A stretch of DNA of 64,000 bases from Pseudomonas urmiensis (GTDB taxonomy: Bacteria > Pseudomonadota > Gammaproteobacteria > Pseudomonadales > Pseudomonadaceae). Within the stretch, counting starts at the first letter, position 1; each line of letters begins with the position of its first letter. Made by a program: the position numbers and the translations under genes. This document shows positions 27,926 through 37,154 of the stretch, piece by piece. Below the pieces are notes generated by a model. That model had not been told where the DNA came from, did not search any database, and saw only the letters and a list, made by a program, of their open reading frames with translations. The stretch lies in contig NZ_JABWRE020000001.1 in the NCBI RefSeq assembly GCF_014268815.2, positions 129,001-193,000 on the forward strand, read 5' to 3'.

Positions 27926-29845
27926 ATGAAATCTGCAAACCAGTTCTGGCGCCGGGCAAAACTGCCCCTGGCCGTCAGCCTCGCTTCAACGCTCGCAAGT
28001 CCCGCGTTTGCCGTTAGTTTCAACATCGGGGAAATCGAAGGTCAGTTCGATTCGTCGCTCTCTGTCGGCGCCAGTTGGTCGACGGCCAGTCCCAACAAGA
28101 ACCTCATTGGTTCCAACAACGGCGGCAAAGGCTTGTCGCAGACCTCCGACGACGGCCACCTGAACTTCAAGAAAGGCGAGACCTTCTCCAAGATCTTCAA
28201 GGGTATCCATGACCTTGAGCTGAAGTACGGCGACACTGGTGTATTCGTGCGTGGCAAGTACTGGTATGACTTCGAACTCAAGGACGAACACCGCCAGTTC
28301 AAAGACATCAGCGACTCCAACCGCAAGGAAGGCGCCCAGTCCTCTGGCGCTGAACTGCTCGACGCCTTCATCTACCACAACTACAACATTGCCGACCTGC
28401 CGGGCACCGTGCGTTTGGGCAAGCAGGTGGTCAGCTGGGGTGAAAGCACCTTCATCGGTGGTGGCATCAACAGCATCAACCCGATCGATGTCTCGGCATT
28501 TCGCCGTCCAGGTGCCGAAATCAAGGAAGGCCTGATTCCGGTCAACATGTTCTATCTGTCGCAGAGCGTCACCGACAACCTGTCGGTGGAAGGCTTCTAC
28601 CAGATCGAATGGGACCAGACGGTCGTCGACAACTGCGGCACCTTCTTCTCGCAACCCGACGTGATCGCCGACGGCTGTGACAACAACCTGGCCGTACTGG
28701 CTACGCAGAACTCGCTGGCTAGCCGCCTCGGCCCGCTGGCCGGCCCCATCGGCGCTACCCTGGCCGCCCAGGGCGTGAGCTATGGCTCGCCTGACGAAGG
28801 TGTGATCGTACGTCGTGGCCCTGACCGCGATGCACGTGACAGCGGCCAGTTCGGCGTGGCCATGCGCTACATGTTCGAGCCGCTCAATACCGAGTTTGGT
28901 GGCTACTTCATGAACTACCACAGCCGTGCGCCGATCTTCAGTGGCCGCGGTGCCGATGCGCAGTTCTATGACCCGAACAGGCTGGCCGGAGCACTGATCG
29001 GTGCTGGTGTACCGCCTGGGCTGCTGCCGGGCCTGCTGCCGGGCCTGATGCCGCTGGTGGTCGCGGGTAACTCCAGCTACTACGTGGAGTATCCAGAGGA
29101 CATCCGTCTGTACGGCCTGAGCTTCTCCACCACGTTGCCAACCGGCACCGCGTGGAGTGGTGAGATCAGCTACCGGCCGAACGCGCCCGTGCAGTTGAAC
29201 ACCACCGATATCCTGTTCTCGGGCCTGACCCCACTCAACCCGGATGTGTCCGTGCTCCCAGGCACCCCAGGTCAGGATCAGCCAGGCTATCGCCGTAAGG
29301 AAATCACCCAGCTGCAGACCACCTTCACCCACTTCTTCGACCAGGTCATGGGTGCAGAACGCTTGACCATGGTGGGTGAGGTCGGCTGGACTCACGTCGG
29401 CGGTCTGGAGAGCACCTCCAAGGCGCGTTATGGCCGAGACCCGGTCTACGGCCCAGGCCCGCTGCCAAATGGCCAGTGCCAGGCGCTGAACAGCAGCACC
29501 CTGGGTACTGCCGATGCCAACAACGTTTCGCGTTACTGCGAAAACGACGGCTACACCACCAGCGATTCGTGGGGCTATCGCATCCGCGCAATCTGGGACT
29601 ACAACAACGTCTTCGCCGGGGTCAACCTGCGCCCAAGCGTGGCCTGGTCGCATGACGTCGACGGTTACTCGCCAGGCCCTGGCGGCAACTTCGAGGAAGG
29701 CCGCAAGGCGGTCAGTCTGGGCTTGGAAGCCGAGTACCAGAACACCTACACGGCGAACCTGTCGTACACCAACTTCTTCGACGGCAAGTACACCACTGTG
29801 GATGACCGCGACTTCATCGCGCTCAGCTTCGGTGTGAACTTCTAA
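27926..29845 (+). CDS. DUF1302-family outer-membrane protein
   Basis: A 639-residue secreted protein. The signal peptide (about 1-29, cut after AFA) precedes VSFNIGEIEGQFDSSLSVGASWS. The rest is rich in alternating strands and aromatics and ends SFGVNF, a C-terminal aromatic signature of outer-membrane beta-barrels. It belongs to the DUF1302 family, which nearly always sits beside DUF1329, as here (26 bp downstream). ATG 27926 was chosen for the signal peptide; the longer frame would bury it. Substrate or function is unknown; transport or sensing of a hydrophobic ligand is a guess. Confidence 0.9.
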   Translation: MKSANQFWRRAKLPLAVSLASTLASPAFAVSFNIGEIEGQFDSSLSVGASWSTASPNKNLIGSNNGGKGLSQTSDDGHLNFKKGETFSKIFKGIHDLELKYGDTGVFVRGKYWYDFELKDEHRQFKDISDSNRKEGAQSSGAELLDAFIYHNYNIADLPGTVRLGKQVVSWGESTFIGGGINSINPIDVSAFRRPGAEIKEGLIPVNMFYLSQSVTDNLSVEGFYQIEWDQTVVDNCGTFFSQPDVIADGCDNNLAVLATQNSLASRLGPLAGPIGATLAAQGVSYGSPDEGVIVRRGPDRDARDSGQFGVAMRYMFEPLNTEFGGYFMNYHSRAPIFSGRGADAQFYDPNRLAGALIGAGVPPGLLPGLLPGLMPLVVAGNSSYYVEYPEDIRLYGLSFSTTLPTGTAWSGEISYRPNAPVQLNTTDILFSGLTPLNPDVSVLPGTPGQDQPGYRRKEITQLQTTFTHFFDQVMGAERLTMVGEVGWTHVGGLESTSKARYGRDPVYGPGPLPNGQCQALNSSTLGTADANNVSRYCENDGYTTSDSWGYRIRAIWDYNNVFAGVNLRPSVAWSHDVDGYSPGPGGNFEEGRKAVSLGLEAEYQNTYTANLSYTNFFDGKYTTVDDRDFIALSFGVNF

Positions 29846-29871
29846 GAACATTGATCCAGGACGACACGACA

Positions 29872-31236
29872 ATGAACAAGACCAGAAGTCTGCTGAAAGC
29901 CGGTGTGCTGGGCATGTCCCTGCTGGCGACCAGCGTCATGGCTGCGGTTTCCGCCGACGAGGCGGCCAAGCTGGGCACCACCCTGACGCCGATGGGCGCA
30001 GAAAAGGCCGGCAATGCCGACGGCTCTATCACCGCTTGGCAACCGCTGTCGAAAACTGCCGGTAGCGTAGATAGCAAAGGTTTCCTGTCCGATCCATATG
30101 GCAGTGAGCAACCCAAGTTCACCATCACCGCGCAGAACGTCGATCAATACAAGGACAAGCTCTCGCCTGGCCAGGTGGCGATGTTCAAGCGCTATCCCGA
30201 GACCTACAAGATTCCGGTCTACCCGACCCATCGGGGTTCTACCGTGCCTGCTGAGGTGTTCGCCGCCATCAAGCAGAACGCCACCAAGACTACCCTGGTC
30301 GAAGGCGGCAACGGCCTGAACGATTTCCAGACTGCGGTACCCTTCCCGATTCCCAAGAGCGGTGTCGAGGTCATCTGGAACCACATCACCCGTTATCGTG
30401 GCGGTAGCGTGACACGCCTGGTGACCCAGGCAACCCCGCAGCAGAACGGTTCCTACAGCTTGGTGTACTTCCAGGATCAGTTTGTCTTCCGTGATCGGAT
30501 GAAGGATTTCGACCCAGCCAACCCAGGCAACATCCTGTTCTACTTCAAGCAGAAGGTAACCGCGCCGGCGCGCCTGGCCGGTACTGTGCTGCTGGTCCAC
30601 GAGACGCTTGACCAGGTCAAGGAGCCACGCAAGGCGTGGATCTACAACGCCGGTCAACGCCGGGTACGCCAGGCGCCGCAGGTCTCCTACGACGGTCCAG
30701 GTACCGCTGCCGATGGTCTGCGCACCTCCGATAACCTCGACATGTACAACGGCGCGCCAGACCGCTACGACTGGAAGCTGGAAGGCAAGAAGGAACTGTA
30801 CATTGCCTCCAACAGCTACAAGCTCGATTCGCCGACGCTCAAGTACGCCGATATCCTCAAGGCCGGTCACATCAACCAGGACCTGACCCGGTACGAGCTG
30901 CGTCGTGTGTGGCATGTGGTGGCAACCCTCAAGCCGGGCCAGCGCCACATCTACGCCAAGCGTGATTTCTACATCGACGAAGACACCTGGCAAGCTGCGG
31001 TGATCGACCAGTACGACGGCCGTAATCAGCTGTGGCGCGTCTCCGAGGCGCACTCGCAGGACTACTACAACGTCGAAGTGCCGTGGTACACGCTGGAAGC
31101 GATCTATGACCTGCAGTCTGGTCGCTACCTGGCGCTGGGCATGAAGAACGAAGAGAAGAGGGCTTACGACTTCGGCTTCACTGCCAGCAAGAGCGACTTC
31201 CAGCCCGCAGCGCTACGCCAGGACGGTGTGCGCTAA
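29872..31236 (+). CDS. DUF1329-family secreted protein
   Basis: A 454-residue protein with a signal peptide (MNKTRSLLKAGVLGMSLLATSVMA, about 1-24) and no lipobox. DUF1329 proteins are structurally related to LolA/LolB-like lipid-binding folds, which makes a periplasmic or outer-membrane lipid role plausible. It starts 26 bp after DUF1302 and is followed by an intrinsic terminator, so the two form an operon. The conserved block near the centre (PRKAWIYNAGQRRVRQAP...) is typical of the family. Function unknown. Confidence 0.9.
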   Translation: MNKTRSLLKAGVLGMSLLATSVMAAVSADEAAKLGTTLTPMGAEKAGNADGSITAWQPLSKTAGSVDSKGFLSDPYGSEQPKFTITAQNVDQYKDKLSPGQVAMFKRYPETYKIPVYPTHRGSTVPAEVFAAIKQNATKTTLVEGGNGLNDFQTAVPFPIPKSGVEVIWNHITRYRGGSVTRLVTQATPQQNGSYSLVYFQDQFVFRDRMKDFDPANPGNILFYFKQKVTAPARLAGTVLLVHETLDQVKEPRKAWIYNAGQRRVRQAPQVSYDGPGTAADGLRTSDNLDMYNGAPDRYDWKLEGKKELYIASNSYKLDSPTLKYADILKAGHINQDLTRYELRRVWHVVATLKPGQRHIYAKRDFYIDEDTWQAAVIDQYDGRNQLWRVSEAHSQDYYNVEVPWYTLEAIYDLQSGRYLALGMKNEEKRAYDFGFTASKSDFQPAALRQDGVR

Positions 31237-31270
31237 GCTGAAAGCGAGCAACTCCGTGTGACTCCCAGAA

Positions 31271-31294
31271 CGCCCCGGCTTGCCGGGGCGTTTT
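31271..31294 (+). terminator. Intrinsic terminator after DUF1302-DUF1329
   Basis: Perfect 9-bp stem CGCCCCGGC-TT-GCCGGGGCG followed by TTTT, 34 bp after the stop. Confidence 0.9.
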
Positions 31295-31320
31295 GATTTC
31301 CTGCGGTGTCTGTGCCGGTC

Positions 31321-31390
31321 GCATCGCGGGGCAAGCCCGCTCCCACGAGTCTTCTTGGGCTGCGTGGGAGCGGGCTTGCCCCGCGATGAG
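31321..31390. repeat. Inverted REP pair
   Basis: GCATCGCGGGGCAAGCCCGC starting at 31321 and its inverted partner ending GCCCCGCGATG at 31388, both with the full GGGAGCGGG core, between the DUF1329 terminator and the MalT-type regulator. Confidence 0.9.
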
Positions 31391-31566
31391 GCCGGCAGAA
31401 CCAGCCCAAATACCCCAGGCACGTCATCCCAACCAATCCGTACTGTTTCTTTTTGTCGTAGTCTTTTTCACGACATCCGTCCCCATCATCTTCAAATACG
31501 CTGCGATACCCGCTAGTCTCGCAACAATCCGTACCGCCGAAGTCTTCCAATTAGAACGAGCCGGCC

Positions 31567-34281
31567 ATGACAGATTTGTCCCGTATGCATGGATTCGCCA
31601 GTCAGGCCATAGGCCTGCTGGACGGGCGTTTCTTCCGGCCACCGTTGCCGGACGGCCACGTCCCGCGTGATCGCCTGTGTCAGCGCCTGCAAGCCGGGCT
31701 GGGCGGACGCCTGTTGCTGGTCAACGCCCCGGCAGGTTTTGGCAAAAGCTCGCTGGCCATCGAATTCTGCCAGGGCCTGCCCGAGCACTGGCGCAGTCTC
31801 TGGTTGGGGCTGAGCCAGCGTGATGCCGATCCTGGCCGCTTCCTCGAGCGCTTGCTCGAAGGCCTGCAGCAGTTCTGCCCGGCACTCGGTGGCCAGGCCA
31901 TGGGGCTGTTGAAGATGCGTCAGCGCCATCAACCGTTCGCGTTCGAAGAGTGGCTCGATGGTTTGCTCGATGAGCTTGCACTCTACCTGCAAGCCGATAG
32001 CCCATTGCTGCTGGTACTGGACGACTATCACCTGGCCCAGGGTCCGGTTCTGGACCGCTGTCTGCAATTCCTCCTCAACCACCTGCCAGGTGGCCTGGTG
32101 CTGATGATCACCAGTCGCCAGCGCCCCGACTGGCACCTGGCGCGTTTGCGCCTGTCGCGCCAGCTGACCGAGCTGAACGAGCAGGACCTGCGCCTGACCC
32201 CCGAGGAAGCACTGGCGGTTATTGGTCGACAACCCACCGGCCTGCGTGGCCAGGCGCTGGACAACCTGATCCAGCGCAGCGATGGCTGGGTGGCAGGCTT
32301 GCGGTTCTGGCAACTGGCGGCCAGCGAGTCGGGGGACGAGCATGCCTTGCCCCAGGCCCTGCACGGGGGCGAAGGGCTGATTCGCGATTACCTGCTTGAA
32401 GAAGTCATCGATATCCTGCCAGCCGACGTGCAGGCGTTTCTCTACGAGACGGCCTGCCAGGAGCGCTTCTGCGCCGAACTGTGCGATGCCCTGCGCGAGC
32501 GCCAGGACAGCGCGGACATCCTGCGGTATCTGCAAGCCCATCAGGTGTTTCTGGTGCCACTGGACGAACACGGCCACTGGTATCGCTACCACCATCTGTT
32601 TTCCGACCTGCTGCGCAGCCGCGAGGCCCGCGAGCCCCTAGCGGATCTGCACCTGCGTGCCTGTCGCTGGTTCGAGCGCCAGGGCTTGCTCGATGAAGCG
32701 GTAGAGCAGGCTTTGCGTGCTGGCCATCTGAATGTGGCCGCCGACCTGGTACAGAGCCTGTCTGAGGAGCAGCTGCTGGCCGAGCAGAATGTCGGCATGT
32801 TGCTGCGCTGGAAAATGGACCTGCCCGACAGCCTGCTGATCAGCACGCCACGCTTGATCGTGCTCTACAGCTGGGCCTTGGGCCTGGCTTGTCAGCTGGA
32901 CGCCGCCGAGGAGCTGGCCGCGCACTTGAGCCGCTTCCTGCCAGCGCCGTCGGCGACTGCGCAAAAGTCCATGCTGGCCCAGTGGCTGGCCTTGAGCGGG
33001 GTGATCGCTCGCGGTCGCGGCGATCGCGAGCGCACCCTGGCCTACTGCGGCGAAGCCCTGCACAGCCTGCCGAACAAGCGCTATGGACAACGCTTGGTGT
33101 GCCTTTCGACCTTGTCCAACCTGGCCATTGCCGACGCCGACTTCTGGCGTGCGCGCGGCTGGAATCGCGAGGCCCTGGAGTTGGCGCAACGGGTCGGCAA
33201 CCCATTGTTCGAAGCCTTGGCCCATTACGACCGGGCGCGCGTGCTGCATGCCCGTGGCGAAGTAGAGCGAGCCCTGGACGAGGTGCGTCAAGGCTTGCAG
33301 CGCTTGCAAGGGCTGTCAGCGCAGCGGCTGTATGCCGTGCGTGCCCGGCTGACCCTGTACGAAGGCTACCTGCTGGCCACCCACCTACAGCCGGCCCAAG
33401 GTCGCGCCCGCCTGCGCGCAGGGCTTAGCGAAGCACGTGCCTGCCGCGACATCAGTGTGCTGATCGGCCACTGCGCGATCGCCTCGCTGGAAGGTCGCGA
33501 GGGCCACTTCGCCGAGGCCTTCGCGGAACTGGCTGAGGCCGAGCGCTTGATGCACATCTGGGATGTGCCACCGATTTTCTACCTGGCCATGATCACCCTG
33601 GTGAAGTGTGAGCTGTGGTTGGCCCAGGGCCGTACCGACCTTGCCGAATCCTGGTTGCTGCGCCTGGGCCAGACCTACGGCGGCGAGCAGCCAGCGGCTG
33701 CGCCAGAGTTTCATCCGCTATTGCCGCTGCACATCGAATTGCAGCAGGCCCTGCTTGAACGGGTGCTTGGGCGCCCCGAAGACGCCGCCGCGCGCCTGCG
33801 CGGCTTGGTTGAGCGGGGGCAGGCCAGCGGCGGGCACATGTTGCTGGTCAGTGCCTTGTGCCAGTGGATCGCGTTACTGCTGACGCAAGGGCGCGACCAG
33901 CAGGCCGTCAGCCTGCTGCCCAAAGCCCTGGAGGCGGCTCAAGGGGGCGCGTTGCAGCCTTTCCAGAAGCTGATCGAAGCGCACCCCCACTGGTTACGCG
34001 AACACCTGTCGGTGCGCGCCGCCTGCGCCACTCAAGTCGCCTTGCTGGCGCGCTTGCCGCAGCTGCCAGTCAGCAATTCCAGCAATGAAGCGCTAAGCGG
34101 GCGTGAGCTGGCGGTGCTGGAGCTGATCGCCCAAGGCTGCTCCAATCAGCAGATCAGCGAGCGCTTGTTCATTTCGCTGCACACGGTCAAGACCCACGCC
34201 AGCCATATCAACAGCAAGCTCGGCGTCGAGCGGCGCACCCAGGCGGTGGCCAAGGCCAAGTCGCTAGGCCTGCTGGCGTAG
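31567..34281 (+). CDS. MalT-type LuxR-family transcriptional activator
   Basis: A 904-residue STAND-class regulator. The N-terminal NTPase has a Walker A (NAPAGFGKSS, around 53-62) and a Walker B-like LLLVLDDYHL near 150. A long helical repeat region (about 340-820) is typical of a ligand-sensing MalT domain. The C-terminus holds a LuxR helix-turn-helix (LSGRELAVLELIAQGCSNQQISERLFISLHTVKTHASHI). Such proteins bind ATP and an inducer, oligomerise and activate nearby genes. Position directly after DUF1302-DUF1329 suggests it controls them; the inducer is unknown. No maltose genes are present. Confidence 0.92.
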   Translation: MTDLSRMHGFASQAIGLLDGRFFRPPLPDGHVPRDRLCQRLQAGLGGRLLLVNAPAGFGKSSLAIEFCQGLPEHWRSLWLGLSQRDADPGRFLERLLEGLQQFCPALGGQAMGLLKMRQRHQPFAFEEWLDGLLDELALYLQADSPLLLVLDDYHLAQGPVLDRCLQFLLNHLPGGLVLMITSRQRPDWHLARLRLSRQLTELNEQDLRLTPEEALAVIGRQPTGLRGQALDNLIQRSDGWVAGLRFWQLAASESGDEHALPQALHGGEGLIRDYLLEEVIDILPADVQAFLYETACQERFCAELCDALRERQDSADILRYLQAHQVFLVPLDEHGHWYRYHHLFSDLLRSREAREPLADLHLRACRWFERQGLLDEAVEQALRAGHLNVAADLVQSLSEEQLLAEQNVGMLLRWKMDLPDSLLISTPRLIVLYSWALGLACQLDAAEELAAHLSRFLPAPSATAQKSMLAQWLALSGVIARGRGDRERTLAYCGEALHSLPNKRYGQRLVCLSTLSNLAIADADFWRARGWNREALELAQRVGNPLFEALAHYDRARVLHARGEVERALDEVRQGLQRLQGLSAQRLYAVRARLTLYEGYLLATHLQPAQGRARLRAGLSEARACRDISVLIGHCAIASLEGREGHFAEAFAELAEAERLMHIWDVPPIFYLAMITLVKCELWLAQGRTDLAESWLLRLGQTYGGEQPAAAPEFHPLLPLHIELQQALLERVLGRPEDAAARLRGLVERGQASGGHMLLVSALCQWIALLLTQGRDQQAVSLLPKALEAAQGGALQPFQKLIEAHPHWLREHLSVRAACATQVALLARLPQLPVSNSSNEALSGRELAVLELIAQGCSNQQISERLFISLHTVKTHASHINSKLGVERRTQAVAKAKSLGLLA

Positions 34282-34443
34282 TGGCTGCTGGGGGGGATTG
34301 CTGGCTACAATAGTGGCTCAAAGCCATTATTGCTGGCGCCGCTGTTTCCGGGCTCATCTTTCTTGCCCTGCTGCCGATAACCGAATCGGCGGCATGCATC
34401 GCCGCACGCCATTTTCCAACTACTCCCAAGACAGGTCGTGTTG

Positions 34444-36051
34444 ATGCTGCAGTACGGGCAAAAAAGCTTTCTGATCGTCGACGACTTCACCGACTTTCGC
34501 ACCTCTACCCGCTCCATGCTCCGTGAGCTGGGCGTGCGTGACGTGGACACCGCCGACAGCGGCGAGCAGGCGCTGCGCATGTGTGCGCAGAAGCGCTACG
34601 ACTTCGTGCTTCAGGATTTCCATCTGGGGGATGGCAAGAAGAACGGCCAGCAGGTGCTCGAGGACCTGATCCTCGACAAGCTGATCAGCCATGAATGCGT
34701 GTTCATCATGGTCACCGCCGAGAGTAGCCAGGCCATCGTCCTCAGTGCCCTCGAGCATGAGCCCGATGCCTACCTGACCAAGCCATTCAACCGCGTCGGC
34801 CTGGCCCAGCGCTTGGAAAAGCTGGTGCAGCGCAAGACCTTGCTCAAGCCCATCCTGCAGGCGCTCGACCGCGCCCGACCGGCCGAGGTATTGGCGGCTT
34901 GCGCCGCGCTGTGCAAGCAAGATCCACGCTTTGCACCGCTGTGCTTGCGCTACCGGGCCGATGCCCTGCGCGATCTGGGGCGTTTTGACGAACTGGAAAA
35001 ATTCCTCAAGTCGATCCTCGCCAGCCGACCTCAGCCATGGGTCTATTCGATGCTCGGCAGCGTGCTGCACAAGCGCGGCCAGCATGCCCAGGCGCAAGGG
35101 GTGTACGAGCAGGCGCTCAAGGCCTTCCCGATCATGCCCAGCCTCTACGATGGCATGGCCGAGGTGCTGGTGGCCCAGGGCGAAACCAAGCGCGCCCAGC
35201 ACATGCTCGAAGAGGCCGTGCGCCTCTCGCCACTGGCCGTGCGCCGACAGGCCGCATTGGGCAAGCTGGCGCTGGATAACGAAGATTTCGAAAGTGCCTC
35301 CAAGGCCTACCGGCATGCGGTCAACCAGGGGCAGAGCTCGCGCTACAAAGACGCCGAAACCAATCTTGGCCTGGCCCAGGCCTTGATGAGCAAGAACGCA
35401 GGCTTTGGCCTGGATGCGCGCACCCGGGTCGAGATCAACACGGTGCTGAGCGAAGTGGCCAAGGAAAATGGCGACGACCAAGGGCTGCAAGTACGGGCCC
35501 GGCTGATGAAGGCGGCCAGTCTGCAACAGGCCGGTGATGCCGAAACTGCGGCGAAACTTACCGAGCAGGCCATGCAACGCCTGGACAAGATGGATCAGTT
35601 CTTCTCGGTGGAAGCGGCGCTAACGGTGGCCAAACAACTGCAACAGCTTGGCCAGGAGTCGGCGGGCAGCGGCATTCTCAAGGGCTGCGTGGAAACCTAC
35701 GGCGACGACCCCAAGGTCATGCAGAGCGTTGCCAAGCTCACCGACGACCCCACGGTGCTCGGCGCGGTCACCGAGGCGGTCGACCTCAACCGCCAGGGCG
35801 TGCGCAGCTACCAGGGCGGCCAGCTCAACGAGGCGCTGGAGATGTTCCGCCGGGCCCTGTCGCTGCAGCCGAAGAACATCAGCATTGCCCTCAACACCGC
35901 CCAGGCGTTGTTGCGTATTGCCGGTGAAAGCCCTTCGCCAACGCTGATGCAGGAATGTCGCGACTGCCTGCAGCGGGTGGCTGGCATTCCCGCCAGTGAT
36001 AGCCGTTATGATCGTTACCGCAAATTGCATATCCGGGTCTTTGGCGCATGA
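34444..36051 (+). CDS. Response regulator with C-terminal TPR-like repeats
   Basis: A 535-residue protein. Residues 8-125 form a receiver domain (FLIVDDF, phosphoacceptor D58 in LQDFHLGDG, VTAESS, YLTKPFN). There is no DNA-binding or enzymatic output domain; the rest is TPR-like helical repeats (for example YSMLGSVLHKRGQHAQAQGVYEQAL near 200), implying output by protein-protein contacts. ATG 34444 has AGG 8 bp upstream and is preferred to GTG 34438. The stop overlaps the histidine kinase start by 4 bp, so the two are probably a cognate pair. Target unknown. Confidence 0.9.
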   Translation: MLQYGQKSFLIVDDFTDFRTSTRSMLRELGVRDVDTADSGEQALRMCAQKRYDFVLQDFHLGDGKKNGQQVLEDLILDKLISHECVFIMVTAESSQAIVLSALEHEPDAYLTKPFNRVGLAQRLEKLVQRKTLLKPILQALDRARPAEVLAACAALCKQDPRFAPLCLRYRADALRDLGRFDELEKFLKSILASRPQPWVYSMLGSVLHKRGQHAQAQGVYEQALKAFPIMPSLYDGMAEVLVAQGETKRAQHMLEEAVRLSPLAVRRQAALGKLALDNEDFESASKAYRHAVNQGQSSRYKDAETNLGLAQALMSKNAGFGLDARTRVEINTVLSEVAKENGDDQGLQVRARLMKAASLQQAGDAETAAKLTEQAMQRLDKMDQFFSVEAALTVAKQLQQLGQESAGSGILKGCVETYGDDPKVMQSVAKLTDDPTVLGAVTEAVDLNRQGVRSYQGGQLNEALEMFRRALSLQPKNISIALNTAQALLRIAGESPSPTLMQECRDCLQRVAGIPASDSRYDRYRKLHIRVFGA

Positions 36052-36740
36052 ACCAGGACAATCAGGGGCTGGATTTTTCCACGGTGATCGCCTCCACCGT
36101 GCATGACATGAAGAACTCGCTGTCGGCCCTGATCCAGGCCCACTCGCAATGGCTGGCGCGTCTGCCCGAGGCGCAGCGCGAGGGCAGTGAGCAGGGGGTG
36201 ATAGAACATGAGTTACGTCACCTCAACGGCATGCTGGTGCAAATGCTTGGGCTGTACAAACTGGGCGTCAACCAGTTGCCGATCTGCCCGGACTACCACG
36301 AGCTGGAAGACTTCATCGAAGCCCAGCTCGCCGCTCAGCAAGAGGTGCTCAAGCAGCGCGACATCCTCGCCACCTGGCGCATCGAAACGGACAACCCGCT
36401 GGGTTTCTTCGACCGCGAGCTGGTCGCCTCGGTGGTGGGCAATGTGCTGACCAACGCCATCCGCTATGCTGGCCACGCCTTGCTGATCAGCATCGAGGAA
36501 GAGGGCGAGCAGTTGATCATCAGTGTCAACGATGACGGGCCGGGTTATCCCGAGCGCATGCTCGAGCGCCAACAGGACTACGTACAAGGGATTGATTCGA
36601 GCACGGGCAGCACCGGCTTGGGCTTGTACTTCGCTGCGCGGATCGCGGCGTTGCATGAGCGCGATGGGCTCAGTGGGCGGATCGAGATTGCCAATGGCGG
36701 GGCGTTGGGCGGCGGGTTGTTCCGCTTGTACCTGCCTTGA
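36048..36740 (+). CDS. Small soluble sensor histidine kinase
   Basis: A 230-residue kinase without transmembrane segments or a sensor domain. The H-box TVHDMKNSLSALIQAHSQWL has the phosphoacceptor H19. The ATPase part shows an N-box (SVVGNVLTNAIRYA), G1 (VNDDGPGYPERML) and G2 (STGLGLYFAARIAA). Lacking an input domain, it is probably cytoplasmic and gains signals through partners. It overlaps the upstream response regulator by ATGA, supporting a dedicated pair. Confidence 0.93.
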   Translation: MNQDNQGLDFSTVIASTVHDMKNSLSALIQAHSQWLARLPEAQREGSEQGVIEHELRHLNGMLVQMLGLYKLGVNQLPICPDYHELEDFIEAQLAAQQEVLKQRDILATWRIETDNPLGFFDRELVASVVGNVLTNAIRYAGHALLISIEEEGEQLIISVNDDGPGYPERMLERQQDYVQGIDSSTGSTGLGLYFAARIAALHERDGLSGRIEIANGGALGGGLFRLYLP

Positions 36741-36823
36741 ATCTGACAGCGCTTCTCAGCGTTTTGTAGGATCGGTCTGGTTCAAGCTTTTTGGGCTTCA
36801 AAGAAAGCCTTGCGAATGACAAT

Positions 36824-36885
36824 GTAGATACGGTGTTTCTACAAACAGCTTGCAATCATTCGGAGGGTTTCTACTATGTATCTAC
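36824..36885 (+). promoter_or_regulatory. Repeated GTAGA/TCTAC half-sites upstream of mazE-like gene (candidate operator)
   Basis: The 62 bp upstream of the antitoxin gene contain GTAGATAC (36824-36831) and its inverse GTATCTAC (36878-36885), plus two TTTCTAC direct copies (36836-36842 and 36868-36874). The stretch is AT-richer than its surroundings. Toxin-antitoxin pairs usually autoregulate through such palindromes; this is an inference. Confidence 0.5.
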
Positions 36886-36899
36886 CTTTGGAGATACTT

Positions 36900-37154
36900 A
36901 TGGAAGTCAAGATACTACAGTGGGGTAACAGTGCAGCCATCCGCTTGCCAGCGGCTGTGCTAAAGCAGATGCGCTTGGGTATCGGCTCCAAGATGAGCCT
37001 CGATACCGCGGGCGAGTCGATGGTACTCAAACCTGTCAGGTCCAAACCCAGGTACAAGCTTGAAGAGTTGATGGCCCAATGTGACCTTGAGGCACCCGAG
37101 ACCGAGGAGTTGGCAGCATGGAATGCCATGCGGCCAGTGGGGAAAGAAGTGTGA
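36900..37154 (+). CDS. mazE: MazE/AbrB-family antitoxin
   Basis: An 84-residue protein whose first half is an AbrB-like swapped-hairpin DNA-binding domain (MEVKILQWGNSAAIRLPAAVLKQMRLGIG). The C-terminal half is acidic and probably wraps the toxin (LEELMAQCDLEAPETEELAAWNAM). ATG 36900 has GGAG 6 bp upstream and places the AbrB core at the N-terminus; ATG 36876 is an alternative with its own RBS. It overlaps the toxin by 4 bp (GTGA), standard for type II pairs. The symbol denotes the family, not a proven orthologue. Confidence 0.85.
   Translation: MEVKILQWGNSAAIRLPAAVLKQMRLGIGSKMSLDTAGESMVLKPVRSKPRYKLEELMAQCDLEAPETEELAAWNAMRPVGKEV

Noticed and set aside
27986..29872. A 628-codon minus-strand frame antisense to DUF1302
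   Set aside because: Opposite-strand shadow; the sense frame has a signal peptide and barrel-type C-terminus.
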